Positions 32,801-40,808 of a stretch of DNA of 64,000 nt are shown one piece after another. The position numbers and the translations under genes were made by a program. Positions within the stretch are counted from its first letter, which is position 1, and each line of letters opens with the position of its first letter. This DNA comes from Sphingomonas montana (GTDB taxonomy: Bacteria; Pseudomonadota; Alphaproteobacteria; Sphingomonadales; Sphingomonadaceae), in NCBI RefSeq assembly GCF_001956315.1, contig NZ_MOLY01000036.1, positions 93,523 through 157,522 of the forward strand, written 5' to 3'. The notes under the pieces were generated by a model. The model searched no databases. It was not told the DNA's origin and saw only the letters and a program-made list of their open reading frames with translations.

Positions 32801-33454
32801 TCACAGGATCCGCCGGCCCACCCACACGACCCGCCCGATCACCGCGACGTCCCCCCGCGCCCGCTCCCCCGGATCGGGGACCGCCGGATTGTCGCTGGTG
32901 ATGACGATCCGTCCACCATCGCCGGTCACCGTGATCCGTTTCACCACCAGCGCGTCGTCGATGCGCACCACATGGATCCCGTCGCGCAGCGGCCGGTCCG
33001 CAGCACCGCGATCGACCATGATGCGGTCGCCGTCCGCCAGCGTCGGCAGCATCGAATCGCCCGCCACCCGGATCATCGACAACGCGGCCGGGTCGCCCCC
33101 CGCCAGCCCGCGCAGCGTCCGCTCGTCGAACGCGATGCCGCCTGCCGCCGCCTCGCCCCCGGGCTCTGCACCCGGCCCGGCCGAAGCGCCCACGTCGAGC
33201 ATCGGCACGGTCCGCAGCGCCACCGGCGGGGTCCGCCCGACGGGCGCCGGCCCGCCGAAGCAGCGCTCCGACACGCCGAAATAGCGCGCCAGCGTCGCCC
33301 GGTCGCCCTCGTCCAGCTTCCGCGGAGTGCCGCGCCGCACGAACTGCTGCACATAGGCCGGATTGCGCCCCAGCAGGCGCGACAGGCCCGCAAAATCCTC
33401 GCCCCGCTCGCGACACAGCCGTTCGATCGCGGCCCGCGGGTCTTCATCATCCAT
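32801..33454 (-). CDS. S24 family LexA-like transcriptional repressor/peptidase
   Basis: 217 residues. An N-terminal helical DNA-binding-like part (LSRLLGRNPAYVQQFVRRGTPRKLDEGDRATLARYFGV) is joined to a peptidase S24 domain with catalytic Ser in VAGDSMLPTLADGDRIMVDRG and Lys in DALVVKRITV. In the LexA/CI group such proteins self-cleave or act as repressors that respond to DNA damage. A palindromic operator lies directly in front of its start, divergent from a small HTH-like gene, as in a CI/Cro switch. No phage genes are adjacent. Confidence 0.9.
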   Translation of the reverse strand: MDDEDPRAAIERLCRERGEDFAGLSRLLGRNPAYVQQFVRRGTPRKLDEGDRATLARYFGVSERCFGGPAPVGRTPPVALRTVPMLDVGASAGPGAEPGGEAAAGGIAFDERTLRGLAGGDPAALSMIRVAGDSMLPTLADGDRIMVDRGAADRPLRDGIHVVRIDDALVVKRITVTGDGGRIVITSDNPAVPDPGERARGDVAVIGRVVWVGRRIL

Positions 33455-33468
33455 CCATCCTCATACGG

Positions 33469-33494
33469 CTAGGATTTTTCCTAGACAAGTAGGA
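33469..33494. promoter_or_regulatory. Candidate operator of the S24 repressor
   Basis: CTAGGA (33469-33474) and TCCTAG (33479-33484) form a perfect inverted repeat around TTTT, and a third half-site TAGGA follows at 33490-33494. It lies in an AT-rich 94-nt gap between the divergent S24 gene (start 33454) and the HTH gene (start 33549), so it could control both. Confidence 0.65.
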
Positions 33495-33548
33495 ATAGAT
33501 TGAGAACAAACAGCGAACACAAGGAACGAAGAACAAGGAGCGCGCGGC

Positions 33549-33731
33549 ATGCATCTGTTATCGACGATCGAACGGCATCTGCGCCGCACCGGTCTGCCGC
33601 CGACGCGGTTCGGGCGGGAAGCGGTGGGCGATCCGCGCTTCGTGATGGACCTGCGCCGCGGGCGTGAACCGCGCCAGCGTACCATCGATCGCGTCGTGGC
33701 CTATCTGGCGACGCAGGATCGCGACCGGTGA
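33549..33731 (+). CDS. Small HTH-like DNA-binding protein (60 aa), divergent from S24 regulator
   Basis: 60 residues: STIERHLRRTGLPPTRFGREAVGDPRFVMDLRRGREPRQRTIDRVVAYL. The helix-turn-helix spacing (TRFGREAVGDPRFVMDLRRGR) is Cro/XRE-like. A GGAGCGCG site precedes ATG 33549. It overlaps the next gene by one base. Its location opposite an S24 repressor suggests a two-protein regulatory pair. Confidence 0.65.
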   Translation: MHLLSTIERHLRRTGLPPTRFGREAVGDPRFVMDLRRGREPRQRTIDRVVAYLATQDRDR

Positions 33732-34030
33732 TGATGGCTCCGCTGCGTGGGCCGGAACCCGGTCGCCTGCTCGCCGCCGCGCTGCTGGCGCGGTTGCCCG
33801 CCGGCACGACGCTGTTGGAACAGGGCCGTACACCGTGGGCCAGCGCCACCTTCGTCGGAACGTCCCATCGGCTGCGGTTCGACTGTCCGGACCGTCCTGG
33901 TGCGGCGGCTTTCGCCGCAACGGTTTCGGACGCCGATTTCACGCTGCGCGGCCACCTGCTTGCCGACATCACCGCCGCGGCGGACGGTTCGGCGCTGGCG
34001 GTCGAGGCGCTGACGCTGATCGAGGCTTGA
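33731..34030 (+). CDS. Hypothetical protein (99 aa) coupled to small HTH gene
   Basis: 99 residues. Ala-rich start (MMAPLRGPEPGRLLAAALLARLPAGTTLLEQGRTPWASATFVG), then a beta-rich end (HRLRFDCPDRPGAAAFAATVSDADFTLRGHLLADITAAADGSALAVEALTLIEA). ATG 33731 shares a base with the stop of the HTH gene (TGATG), so translation is probably coupled. No recognised domain. Confidence 0.65.
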   Translation: MMAPLRGPEPGRLLAAALLARLPAGTTLLEQGRTPWASATFVGTSHRLRFDCPDRPGAAAFAATVSDADFTLRGHLLADITAAADGSALAVEALTLIEA

Positions 34031-34040
34031 GACGAGCGGC

Positions 34041-34874
34041 TCAGCGCCCCGTTGTCATCCGCCGCAATTCATCCAGCGCCTGCCGAAAATGACCGTCCGG
34101 CACGTCCGCCCGCGCACCGCCCGCCGCATTGCCGCCCCGCCGTTCCAGCCCGCGTTCCAACCGCGCCATCAACTCTGCGATCGATTCCGTCCGGTCGGGG
34201 TCGACCGCGTCGCGCAGCGCGACCACCGGGGTCGCCTCCACGCTGACATAGCGCTCGTCCAGCAACAGGACGTCCGCCCCGTCCGCCTCCACCGGGGTGG
34301 TCGCGAACAGCGGCGGTCGCCCGAACGGCCGGTCCGCAAAACCACCGTCCACATCGTCCAACGGCGCGCCTAGATCGGATGCGGCGAACAACGGCCGCCG
34401 CGCCGGCGCGTCCGGATGGGCGTCCGCCCGCCGCAACTGCGGGGCTGGTGCCGGGGCGGAGGCGGGGTCAGGGGCAGGCGCAGGCGCAGGCGCAACGACC
34501 TCTTCCGGGGCGAAAAGGTCGATATCCGGATCCTCCGCCACCGGCTGCTGCGGCTGTTCCAGCCGGTGGAACAGCCACCACACGGCACCCCCCGCGACGA
34601 TCGCCGCCGCCAGCATCAGCACCGCGCGCGGCCCCGTACCGAACGGTGTCGCCCGCGCGATCAGCGGTGCGATGCCGCTCGCCACCACGCCGCGCGCCAC
34701 CAGCGCGGCGGGCACGGCGTAGGCCAGAAAGGCGGCCGCCGCCGCGGTCACCAGCGCCATCGGCAGCGCCAGCGGCGTCCGCTCGATCGCATCGATCATC
34801 CGTCGGGCGGTCGTCCGCGTCCCGGCGCGCGCCTCAGGCCGAGTCGTCATGCTGCTCATCTCCCAGGCCCTCAT
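34041..34874 (-). CDS. Hypothetical membrane protein, two TM helices and Pro/Ala linker
   Basis: 277 residues. Two hydrophobic helices lie at about 37-62 and 80-102, then a long Ala/Pro/Glu linker (VVAPAPAPAPDPASAPAPAPQ), and a C-terminal domain with LLLDERYVSVEATPVVALRDAVDPDRTESIAELMARLERGLERR. The start is within the stop of the glycosyltransferase gene (ATGA), supporting co-expression. Unknown function; it might act in polysaccharide assembly (inference). Confidence 0.65.
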   Translation of the reverse strand: MRAWEMSSMTTRPEARAGTRTTARRMIDAIERTPLALPMALVTAAAAAFLAYAVPAALVARGVVASGIAPLIARATPFGTGPRAVLMLAAAIVAGGAVWWLFHRLEQPQQPVAEDPDIDLFAPEEVVAPAPAPAPDPASAPAPAPQLRRADAHPDAPARRPLFAASDLGAPLDDVDGGFADRPFGRPPLFATTPVEADGADVLLLDERYVSVEATPVVALRDAVDPDRTESIAELMARLERGLERRGGNAAGGARADVPDGHFRQALDELRRMTTGR

Positions 34875-36076
34875 TTCCGTCCGCGACTCGCTAACAGTTG
34901 GTAAACGGGTTCATAGCGTGAAATATTCTCCGACCAGTTACGATCCCGTTCCACGAACGCCCGCGCCGTTGCCCGGCGCGCATCCCACCCGCTGCGATCC
35001 GCCAGCAGACCGGCCAGTGCCGCCGCCAGCGCCGCCGGATCGTCCGGCGGGAACAGCGTCCCCGTCACCCCGTCGACGATCAGTTCGCGGTGCCCGCCCA
35101 CGTCGGACGCGGCGACCAGGCGGCCCTGCGCCATTGCCTCCAGCGGCTTCAACGGCGTCACCAGGTCGGTCAGCCGCATCCGCTTGCGCGGATAGGCCAG
35201 GATGTCGATCAGCCCGTAATAGGCCTCGACCCGGTCGTGCGGCACGCGGCCCACGAACCGGATCCGGTCCGCCACGGGCGACGCGGCCGCCTGGGCACGC
35301 AACGCGTGCTCCATCGGCCCGCCACCGACCATCAGCAGCATGGCCGCCGGCCGCGCCGCCACCAGCGCGGGCATCGCCGCGATCAGGTCGTCCAGCCCCT
35401 CATAATCGTAGAACGACCCGACGAACCCGATGACCTCCGCGCCTTCCAGGCCCAGCTCGGCGGCCAGCGCCGGGTCCGCGGGTGGCGGCGATCCGAACAG
35501 GCCCATGTCCACCCCGTTGGGCGACACCATGATCTTGTCCGCCGCGATCCCGCGCGCCACCAGGTCGCGCCGCAACCCGTCGCAGATCACCGCCACCGCA
35601 TCCGCCCGGCCCGCCGCGCGCGTCTCCAGCCAGCGGGTGGCGCGATAGCGCAGCGATCCTTCGGTACCGGTCCCGTTGCCCACCGCCGCATCCTCCCAGA
35701 AGGCGCGGATCTCGTACAGCATCGGCAACCGCCGCCGCCGCGCCACGCGGCCCGCCGCGATCGCGGTCATCACCGGCGAATGGGCGTGCAGGATGTCGGG
35801 CTGCCACGTCTCCGCCAGCGCATCGACCGCGCGTTCCAGCGCCGCGATGTCGCGCCATTCCGCGATCGGCGACGGCGCGCGCGATCCGGGGCCGGCGCGG
35901 TGGAACCGCAGCCCGTCGACCACCTCCTCGGCCGGCCCGTCCGCCACGTGGCGCGATCCGGTCACCGCCATCACATCCCACCCGCGCGCCACCTGGGCCT
36001 TCAGGATCGCCCGCGTCCGGAACGTGTACCCGCTGTGCATCGGCAGGCTATGGTCTAGGATGTGAAGTATGCGCAT
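34871..36076 (-). CDS. Glycosyltransferase, exosortase A system-associated
   Basis: 401 residues, GT4-type (GT-B fold). Opening MRILHILDHSLPMHSGYTFRTRAIL is characteristic of the exosortase-A-associated group (TIGR04063-like). Middle: PDILHAHSPVMTAIAA. Nucleotide-sugar binding half: VSPNGVDMGLF, VIGFVGSFYDYEGLDDLIAAMPAL, RIRFVGRVPHDRVEAYYGLIDILAYPRK, and LVTPLKPLEAMAQGRLV. It adds a sugar in exopolysaccharide or protein-glycan assembly. The O-glycosylation ligase of the same system lies divergent, 200 nt away. Confidence 0.88.
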   Translation of the reverse strand: MRILHILDHSLPMHSGYTFRTRAILKAQVARGWDVMAVTGSRHVADGPAEEVVDGLRFHRAGPGSRAPSPIAEWRDIAALERAVDALAETWQPDILHAHSPVMTAIAAGRVARRRRLPMLYEIRAFWEDAAVGNGTGTEGSLRYRATRWLETRAAGRADAVAVICDGLRRDLVARGIAADKIMVSPNGVDMGLFGSPPPADPALAAELGLEGAEVIGFVGSFYDYEGLDDLIAAMPALVAARPAAMLLMVGGGPMEHALRAQAAASPVADRIRFVGRVPHDRVEAYYGLIDILAYPRKRMRLTDLVTPLKPLEAMAQGRLVAASDVGGHRELIVDGVTGTLFPPDDPAALAAALAGLLADRSGWDARRATARAFVERDRNWSENISRYEPVYQLLASRGRK

Positions 36077-36169
36077 GCCGTGGTCTCTGCCATGCCCCCG
36101 CTTAACGACGCGTCAACCGGTGGGCGATAGTGTGGCGACCAACCGAAGCGGCAACCGGAGGAACGGGCC

Positions 36170-36286
36170 ATGATCGACCTGTTCTCCCTCGCGCTCAGCC
36201 ATGGGCTGCTGTTCCTCGCCGCCTGGCGGATCGTCCGGCGTCCGGAACTGGACCGCGAGCCCGACCGGACCGGCCCCGATGCGTGA
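36170..36286 (+). CDS. Small membrane protein (38 aa), coupled to O-glycosylation ligase
   Basis: Reads MIDLFSLALSHGLLFLAAWRI then VRRPELDREPDRTGPDA, one hydrophobic helix and a charged tail. A CCGGAGGA ribosome-binding site with 8-nt spacing precedes ATG 36170, and the stop (TGA 36284-36286) overlaps the ligase start at 36279. The strong Shine-Dalgarno and overlap make it credible although it is short. It may be a small membrane partner of the ligase. Confidence 0.65.
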   Translation: MIDLFSLALSHGLLFLAAWRIVRRPELDREPDRTGPDA

Positions 36287-37670
36287 TCTGGCGCTCGTCG
36301 GCTTCCTTCTCGCGCTGATCGTCCTGGGGTTCCGCCGGCCGTTCCTGTTCGTGCTGGCCTATGCCTATGTCGATATCGTCTCGCCGCAACGGCTGGCCTA
36401 TTATCTGCTCAACGCGGTGCCGGTCTCGCTCATCTGCGTCCTGCTGGCCGTCGGCGGCTGGGTGGTGGCGGACGACAAGCGCGGCGCCCGGTTCGGCGTC
36501 CGCCAGTCGATCATGCTCATCCTGCTGCTCTACTGTTTCTGGACCACGCTGACCGCCGATTTTCCGGTCGAGGCGCTCACCAAATGGGGCTGGGTGTGGA
36601 AGGCGATGGCGTTCGCGATCTTCCTGCCGCTCACCCTGCGCACCCGGCTGCGCATCGAATCCATGGCGCTGTTCCTCGTGCTGTCGGCGTCCTCGATCAT
36701 CGTGGTCGGCGGCATCAAGACGATCATTTCGGGCGGCGGCTACGGCGTGCTGAACCTCATGATCGCCGATAATAGCGGCCTGTACGAAAGCAGCACGATC
36801 TCCGCCGTGTCCGTCGCGATCATCCCGATCGTCCTGTGGCTCGCCCGGCACGGCACGATCTATCCCCGCGGGCGGCTGGTGAGCCTGTACGCCACGGGGC
36901 TCGTTTTCGCCTGCCTGCTCGTCCCCGTCGGCACGCAGGCCCGCACCGGCATCATCTGCATCGGCGTGCTGGCCGTCCTGATGCTGCGCTCCGTCCGGCG
37001 CCGCATGCTGTATATTGCGGGCATCGCGGTCGCGGTCGCCATCGCCGTCCCGCTCCTGCCCGCCAGCTATACGCAGCGGATGGACACGATCCAGGGTTAC
37101 AAGGCGGACAGCAGCGCCTCCACCCGGATCGCGGTTTGGAAATGGACGCTCGACTATGTCGGCCACCACCCGTTCGGCGGCGGGTTCGAGGCGTATCGCC
37201 AGAACCGGCTGGTCATCGACGAGGTCAAGACCACCGACAGCGCGGGGGGCGAGACGGTATCGACCACGCAGGCGTTCGACGCCGGCCGCGCCTATCACAG
37301 CAGCTATTTCGAGATGCTCGGCGAACAGGGCTGGCCCGGCCTCATCCTCTGGCTGATGCTCCACGCGCTGGGCATTGTCCGGATGGAGGTCGTCCGCCGC
37401 CGCTGGGCGCGGGACACCGGCGACCACGACGCATGGATCGCCCCGCTGGCCACCGCGCTCCAGCATGCCCACCTGATCTACCTGGTCGGCGCGCTGTTCG
37501 TCGGCATCGCGTTCCAGCCGTTCATCTACATGCTCGTCGGCCTGGAAATCGGCTTCGACGCCTTCCTCCGCCGTACCCGCGCGCCGGCGAAGATAGGTTT
37601 CACGCGCCCTTCCACGAATCCGAAAGTGCAACCGCCTAAGCCCGTTTTGCCTCTCTCGGCGTCCTCCTGA
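36279..37670 (+). CDS. O-glycosylation ligase, exosortase A system-associated
   Basis: 463 residues with about 11 transmembrane helices and a large periplasmic loop (residues 270-360: TQRMDTIQGYKADSSASTRIAVWKWTLDYVGHHPFGGGFEAYRQN). This is the Wzy_C/ligase domain, and the family resembles TIGR03097, the ligase of exosortase-A systems that joins glycans to PEP-CTERM proteins. GTQARTGIICIG and the loop's AVWKWTL and YHSSYFEMLGEQGWPGL blocks are as expected. The ATG at 36279 overlaps the small membrane gene. Confidence 0.88.
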   Translation: MRDLALVGFLLALIVLGFRRPFLFVLAYAYVDIVSPQRLAYYLLNAVPVSLICVLLAVGGWVVADDKRGARFGVRQSIMLILLLYCFWTTLTADFPVEALTKWGWVWKAMAFAIFLPLTLRTRLRIESMALFLVLSASSIIVVGGIKTIISGGGYGVLNLMIADNSGLYESSTISAVSVAIIPIVLWLARHGTIYPRGRLVSLYATGLVFACLLVPVGTQARTGIICIGVLAVLMLRSVRRRMLYIAGIAVAVAIAVPLLPASYTQRMDTIQGYKADSSASTRIAVWKWTLDYVGHHPFGGGFEAYRQNRLVIDEVKTTDSAGGETVSTTQAFDAGRAYHSSYFEMLGEQGWPGLILWLMLHALGIVRMEVVRRRWARDTGDHDAWIAPLATALQHAHLIYLVGALFVGIAFQPFIYMLVGLEIGFDAFLRRTRAPAKIGFTRPSTNPKVQPPKPVLPLSASS

Positions 37671-37720
37671 CGAAAGTCAGGATCGGCCTCCGCCGGGATG
37701 ACGGTGAAGGGGGCAGTGCC
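37666..37720. repeat. Stem-loop and palindromic fragment at end of ligase gene
   Basis: CCTGAC-GAAA-GTCAGG (37666-37681) is a perfect 6-bp stem with a GNRA loop that includes the ligase stop TGA. The following GATCGGCCTCCGCCGGGATGACGG matches the end of the dispersed CGTCATCC family seen at 25803-26099. Confidence 0.6.
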
Positions 37721-37765
37721 TACCCCGCAACTGCGCCCCTACACCCAACAGTAATTTCCGGATCC

Positions 37766-38323
37766 TCAACTGTCGTCGGCGTCGTCCCCACCCTCGATCA
37801 TCGCGATCAGCGCGTCGGTAAACGCCGGCACGTCATCTGGATTGCGGCTGGTGATCAGATTGTCGTCCACGACCACCGGCTCGTCCACCGTCGTGGCGCC
37901 CGCATTTTCCAGGTCGGTCCGCAGCGACGGCCAGCACGTCACAGTCCGGTCCTCGACGATGTCCGCCTCTACCAGCAACCATGGCCCGTGGCAGATCGCG
38001 GCGATCGGCTTGCCCACATCGTCGAACGCCTGCACGATCGCGACGGCGGCATCGATCGTCCGCAGCACGTCCGGGTTGGCGACGCCGCCCGGAATGACGA
38101 GTGCGTCATAATCGTCCGTGTCGACCGCATCCAGCGTCATGTCGGGCGTGATCGTCTCGCCCTTCTCGTCTTTCTCCATACCCTGGATCGGGTCGGCGGC
38201 TGGCGATGCCAGCACCACGGTGGCCCCGGCCGCGATCAGGCGGTCGCGCGGGCCGAACAGTTCGGCCTGTTCGAATCCATCGGTGGCGATGATCAGTATC
38301 CTGGCGTCGGCGATGGCGGGCAT
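37766..38323 (-). CDS. DJ-1/PfpI family protein (type 1 glutamine amidotransferase fold)
   Basis: 185 residues. The nucleophile elbow is AAICHGPWLLVEA with Cys followed by His; the Glu of GFEQAELFGPRDRL occupies the conserved first site. These features belong to the PfpI/YhbO/DJ-1 group, reported as glyoxalase/deglycase or stress-related peptidases. ATG 38323 opens MPAIADARILIIATDGFEQ. It is a single gene divergent from topoisomerase IB. Confidence 0.9.
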   Translation of the reverse strand: MPAIADARILIIATDGFEQAELFGPRDRLIAAGATVVLASPAADPIQGMEKDEKGETITPDMTLDAVDTDDYDALVIPGGVANPDVLRTIDAAVAIVQAFDDVGKPIAAICHGPWLLVEADIVEDRTVTCWPSLRTDLENAGATTVDEPVVVDDNLITSRNPDDVPAFTDALIAMIEGGDDADDS

Positions 38324-38485
38324 GGTGTATCCTCTCCGGGGAACGGGTTGCCGTGTGAACGGGTGCCGCCGCCGCCTGTTCCGGCCGTGCGCCTGGCCGG
38401 CCGCCCCCCACCCGATCGCTGCGCCGGAACGATCGCGGGGGGCGTGCCGTTGTTGCGCCATGATCGCACCGGACCTTCCCTTCGC

Positions 38486-39487
38486 ATGCTGAGCTATGTC
38501 GACGACGCGCTGCCCGGCATCACGCGGCGCAAGCTGCGCGGCCACTGGGCCTATTTCGATCCGCACGGCGAACGCGTGAAGGACCGGGCCGAAATCGACA
38601 GGCTGAACGCCACCGCCATGCCGCCCGCCTATGTCGACTGCTGGTTCTGCCCCAGCCCGGACGGCCACATCCAGGCGGTCGGCTGGGACGACAGGGGCCG
38701 CAAGCAATATCGCTACCACCGCGATTTCCGCGCAACACAAGAGGCCGCCAAATATGACGCCTGCGGCGATTTCGGCCGGGCGCTCCCGCTGTTGCGGGCG
38801 CGGGTGGAGGCGGACCTGACCCACCGCGCGCTGGACAAGGATGCCGTCGTCGCCGCGATCGTCCGGCTGCTCGATCTGGGCCGCGTCCGTGTCGGCAACG
38901 AGACCTATGCGAAGGCGAACAACAGTTTCGGCGCGACCACGCTGCGCGCCGACCATGCCACCGTCCGCGGCGCGAAGCTGAAGCTGGAATATGTCGGCAA
39001 GTCGGGCAAGCTCCAGCGGCTGACGATCGAGGACCAGCGCCTGTCGCGCATCGCCCGCCGCTGCCAGGACTTGCCCGGCCAGCATCTGTTCCAGTATCAA
39101 TGCCCGGACGGCAGCGCACACCCGGTCGGGTCGGCCGACATCAACGCCTATATCAAGGACGCGACCGGCGGCGATTTCACTGCCAAGAATTTCCGCACCT
39201 GGGGCGCCAGCGTCATCGCCTACCGCACCCTCGTCCAGGCCGGCGATACCGCCATCACGCTGAAACAGATGCTGCAACCCGTCGCCGACGCGCTCGGCAA
39301 CACGCCGGCCATTGCGCGCAAATCCTACGTCCACCCCGCCCTGATCGATCTTGCGCGTTCGGGCGAACCGGTCGGCCGGGTCCGGTTGCCGCGCGCCACG
39401 CGCTATGCGACGCCGGCCGAACGGGGGCTGATCGCCTTCCTCGAAACGCTCGGCGCGCGGCATTGCACGAAGGCGGCGGTCGCATGA
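38486..39487 (+). CDS. DNA topoisomerase IB (poxvirus type)
   Basis: 333 residues. It relaxes supercoils through a 3'-phosphotyrosyl intermediate. The catalytic Tyr is in ARKSYVHPALIDL near the C-terminus, with the catalytic Arg in LGRVRVGNETYAKANNSFGATTLR and Lys in VGKSGK. N-terminal block RRKLRGHWAYFDPHGERVKDRAEIDRLNATAMPPAY is family-typical. Length matches bacterial TopIB. The gene ends in ATGA overlap with the MscS gene. Confidence 0.92.
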   Translation: MLSYVDDALPGITRRKLRGHWAYFDPHGERVKDRAEIDRLNATAMPPAYVDCWFCPSPDGHIQAVGWDDRGRKQYRYHRDFRATQEAAKYDACGDFGRALPLLRARVEADLTHRALDKDAVVAAIVRLLDLGRVRVGNETYAKANNSFGATTLRADHATVRGAKLKLEYVGKSGKLQRLTIEDQRLSRIARRCQDLPGQHLFQYQCPDGSAHPVGSADINAYIKDATGGDFTAKNFRTWGASVIAYRTLVQAGDTAITLKQMLQPVADALGNTPAIARKSYVHPALIDLARSGEPVGRVRLPRATRYATPAERGLIAFLETLGARHCTKAAVA

Positions 39488-40623
39488 GCGCGGGCAACAC
39501 CCTAGCGGCGACGGCGACGCGCCCTACCGCCGCCGTGCAGGATTTTACCGGAGACCTGCACCGCCTCACGCGCGAAGTGACCGCGTGGCTGGCCGGCAAC
39601 TGGTTACAGGCGGCGATCGCGCTGGCGATCGGTGCGCTGATCGTGCTGGTGCTGCTCGGGCTCCGTTCGCTCGGTGCGCGGCTGTGCCGGGGTCAGGACG
39701 GGACCGTCCAGTGGCGCACCATCGTCGGCCGCGCCATCGCCCGGACCCGGATGTGGTTCATGGTGGCGCTCGCCGCCCGGCTGGTCGAAGGCGGCGCGAA
39801 CACGCCTGCCGGCATCACTTCGGTCATCACCGCCGCCTTCACCATCGCCGCGGCGCTCCAGGCGGCGCTCTGGGCGCGGGAGATCATCCTGGGCTTCGTC
39901 GAACACCGCGCGGCGGGCGATTTGCAGAAGGGCGCGATCGGTTCGGCGATTGGCATCATCCGGCTGCTCGTCACCTTCGCGCTGTTCGCCATCGCCGCGG
40001 TACTGATCCTCGACAATCTCGGGGTCAACGTAACCGGCCTGATCGCCGGGCTCGGCATCGGCGGCATCGCGATCGGCCTGGCGGCACAGGGCATCTTCGC
40101 GGATCTGTTCGCCGCACTGGCCATCATCTTCGACAAGCCGTTCCGCCGCGGCGATGCTGTCGGCTGGGACAGCACGTCCGGCTCGGTCGAACGGATCGGC
40201 CTGAAATCCACGCGGATCCGGTCGATCACCGGCGAACAGATCATCGTCTCGAACAAGAACCTGCTCGACAAGGAACTGCGCAACCTCGCCCGGCTCGACC
40301 GCCGCCGCATGACGCTGTCGATCGGCGTCATCTACCAGACCCCGCTCGACCGTTGCCGCGCCATTCCCGACATGTTGCGCGCCGCAGTGGAAAGCGTCGA
40401 CAAATGCGTCGTGGTCCGCACGGGCATGACCGGCTTCGGCGCGTCCAGCCTCGACTATGAACTCCAGTTCGACGTGCGGTCGGAAGTGTACGACATCGTC
40501 TACGCCGCCCGCCATCTCGTCTGCATGGCGATCCTCGACACCTTCGCGGCGGAGGGGATCGAATTCGCCTACCCGACGCAGGTCAACTTCACCGGCGGGC
40601 CGGATGGGAAGGCCATTTTCTGA
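39484..40623 (+). CDS. Mechanosensitive ion channel (MscS family)
   Basis: 379 residues. Four hydrophobic segments; the pore helix is the Gly/Ala-rich IAGLGIGGIAIGLAAQGIFADLFAALAIIFDKPFRRGD, matching the MscS TM3 and following beta domain. The cytoplasmic part has VERIGLKSTRIRSITGEQIIVSNKNL and VYDIVYAARHLVCMAILDTF. It opens under membrane tension to relieve hypo-osmotic shock. It shares ATGA with the topoisomerase gene, an unusual pairing. Confidence 0.92.
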   Translation: MSAGNTLAATATRPTAAVQDFTGDLHRLTREVTAWLAGNWLQAAIALAIGALIVLVLLGLRSLGARLCRGQDGTVQWRTIVGRAIARTRMWFMVALAARLVEGGANTPAGITSVITAAFTIAAALQAALWAREIILGFVEHRAAGDLQKGAIGSAIGIIRLLVTFALFAIAAVLILDNLGVNVTGLIAGLGIGGIAIGLAAQGIFADLFAALAIIFDKPFRRGDAVGWDSTSGSVERIGLKSTRIRSITGEQIIVSNKNLLDKELRNLARLDRRRMTLSIGVIYQTPLDRCRAIPDMLRAAVESVDKCVVVRTGMTGFGASSLDYELQFDVRSEVYDIVYAARHLVCMAILDTFAAEGIEFAYPTQVNFTGGPDGKAIF

Positions 40624-40661
40624 CGCGACTGCAGACGCTTCCGCACCGAATATCTTCCCCA

Positions 40662-40772
40662 CCCGTCCATCCCGAGCGAAGTCGGGGGACCCTTCGAGCG
40701 TAGCCGAGAAGCCCACATCGCCGCTGGGCTACGCTCGGAAAAAGTGCCCTGACTTCGCTCGGCGTGGACGGG
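40662..40772. repeat. Large nested palindromic element
   Basis: CCCGTCCA (40662-40669) is matched by TGGACGGG (40765-40772). Inside, CCGAGCGAAGTC pairs with GACTTCGCTCGG, and further in CGAGCGTAGCC pairs with GGCTACGCTCG. It lies in the gap between the MscS gene and putA (convergent genes), so it may act as a bidirectional transcript end. Partly related sequence (GAGCGAAGCTGAGAAGC) is at 25960-25980. Confidence 0.75.
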
Positions 40773-40808
40773 AGCAGGAGGAGTGATTGGGTCGCGGAAT
40801 TACGCCCC

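Noticed and set aside
37988..39487. Long rightward frame joined to topoisomerase IB
   Set aside because: The part before 38486 is antisense to the DJ-1/PfpI gene and shows no homology; TopIB begins at ATG 38486.
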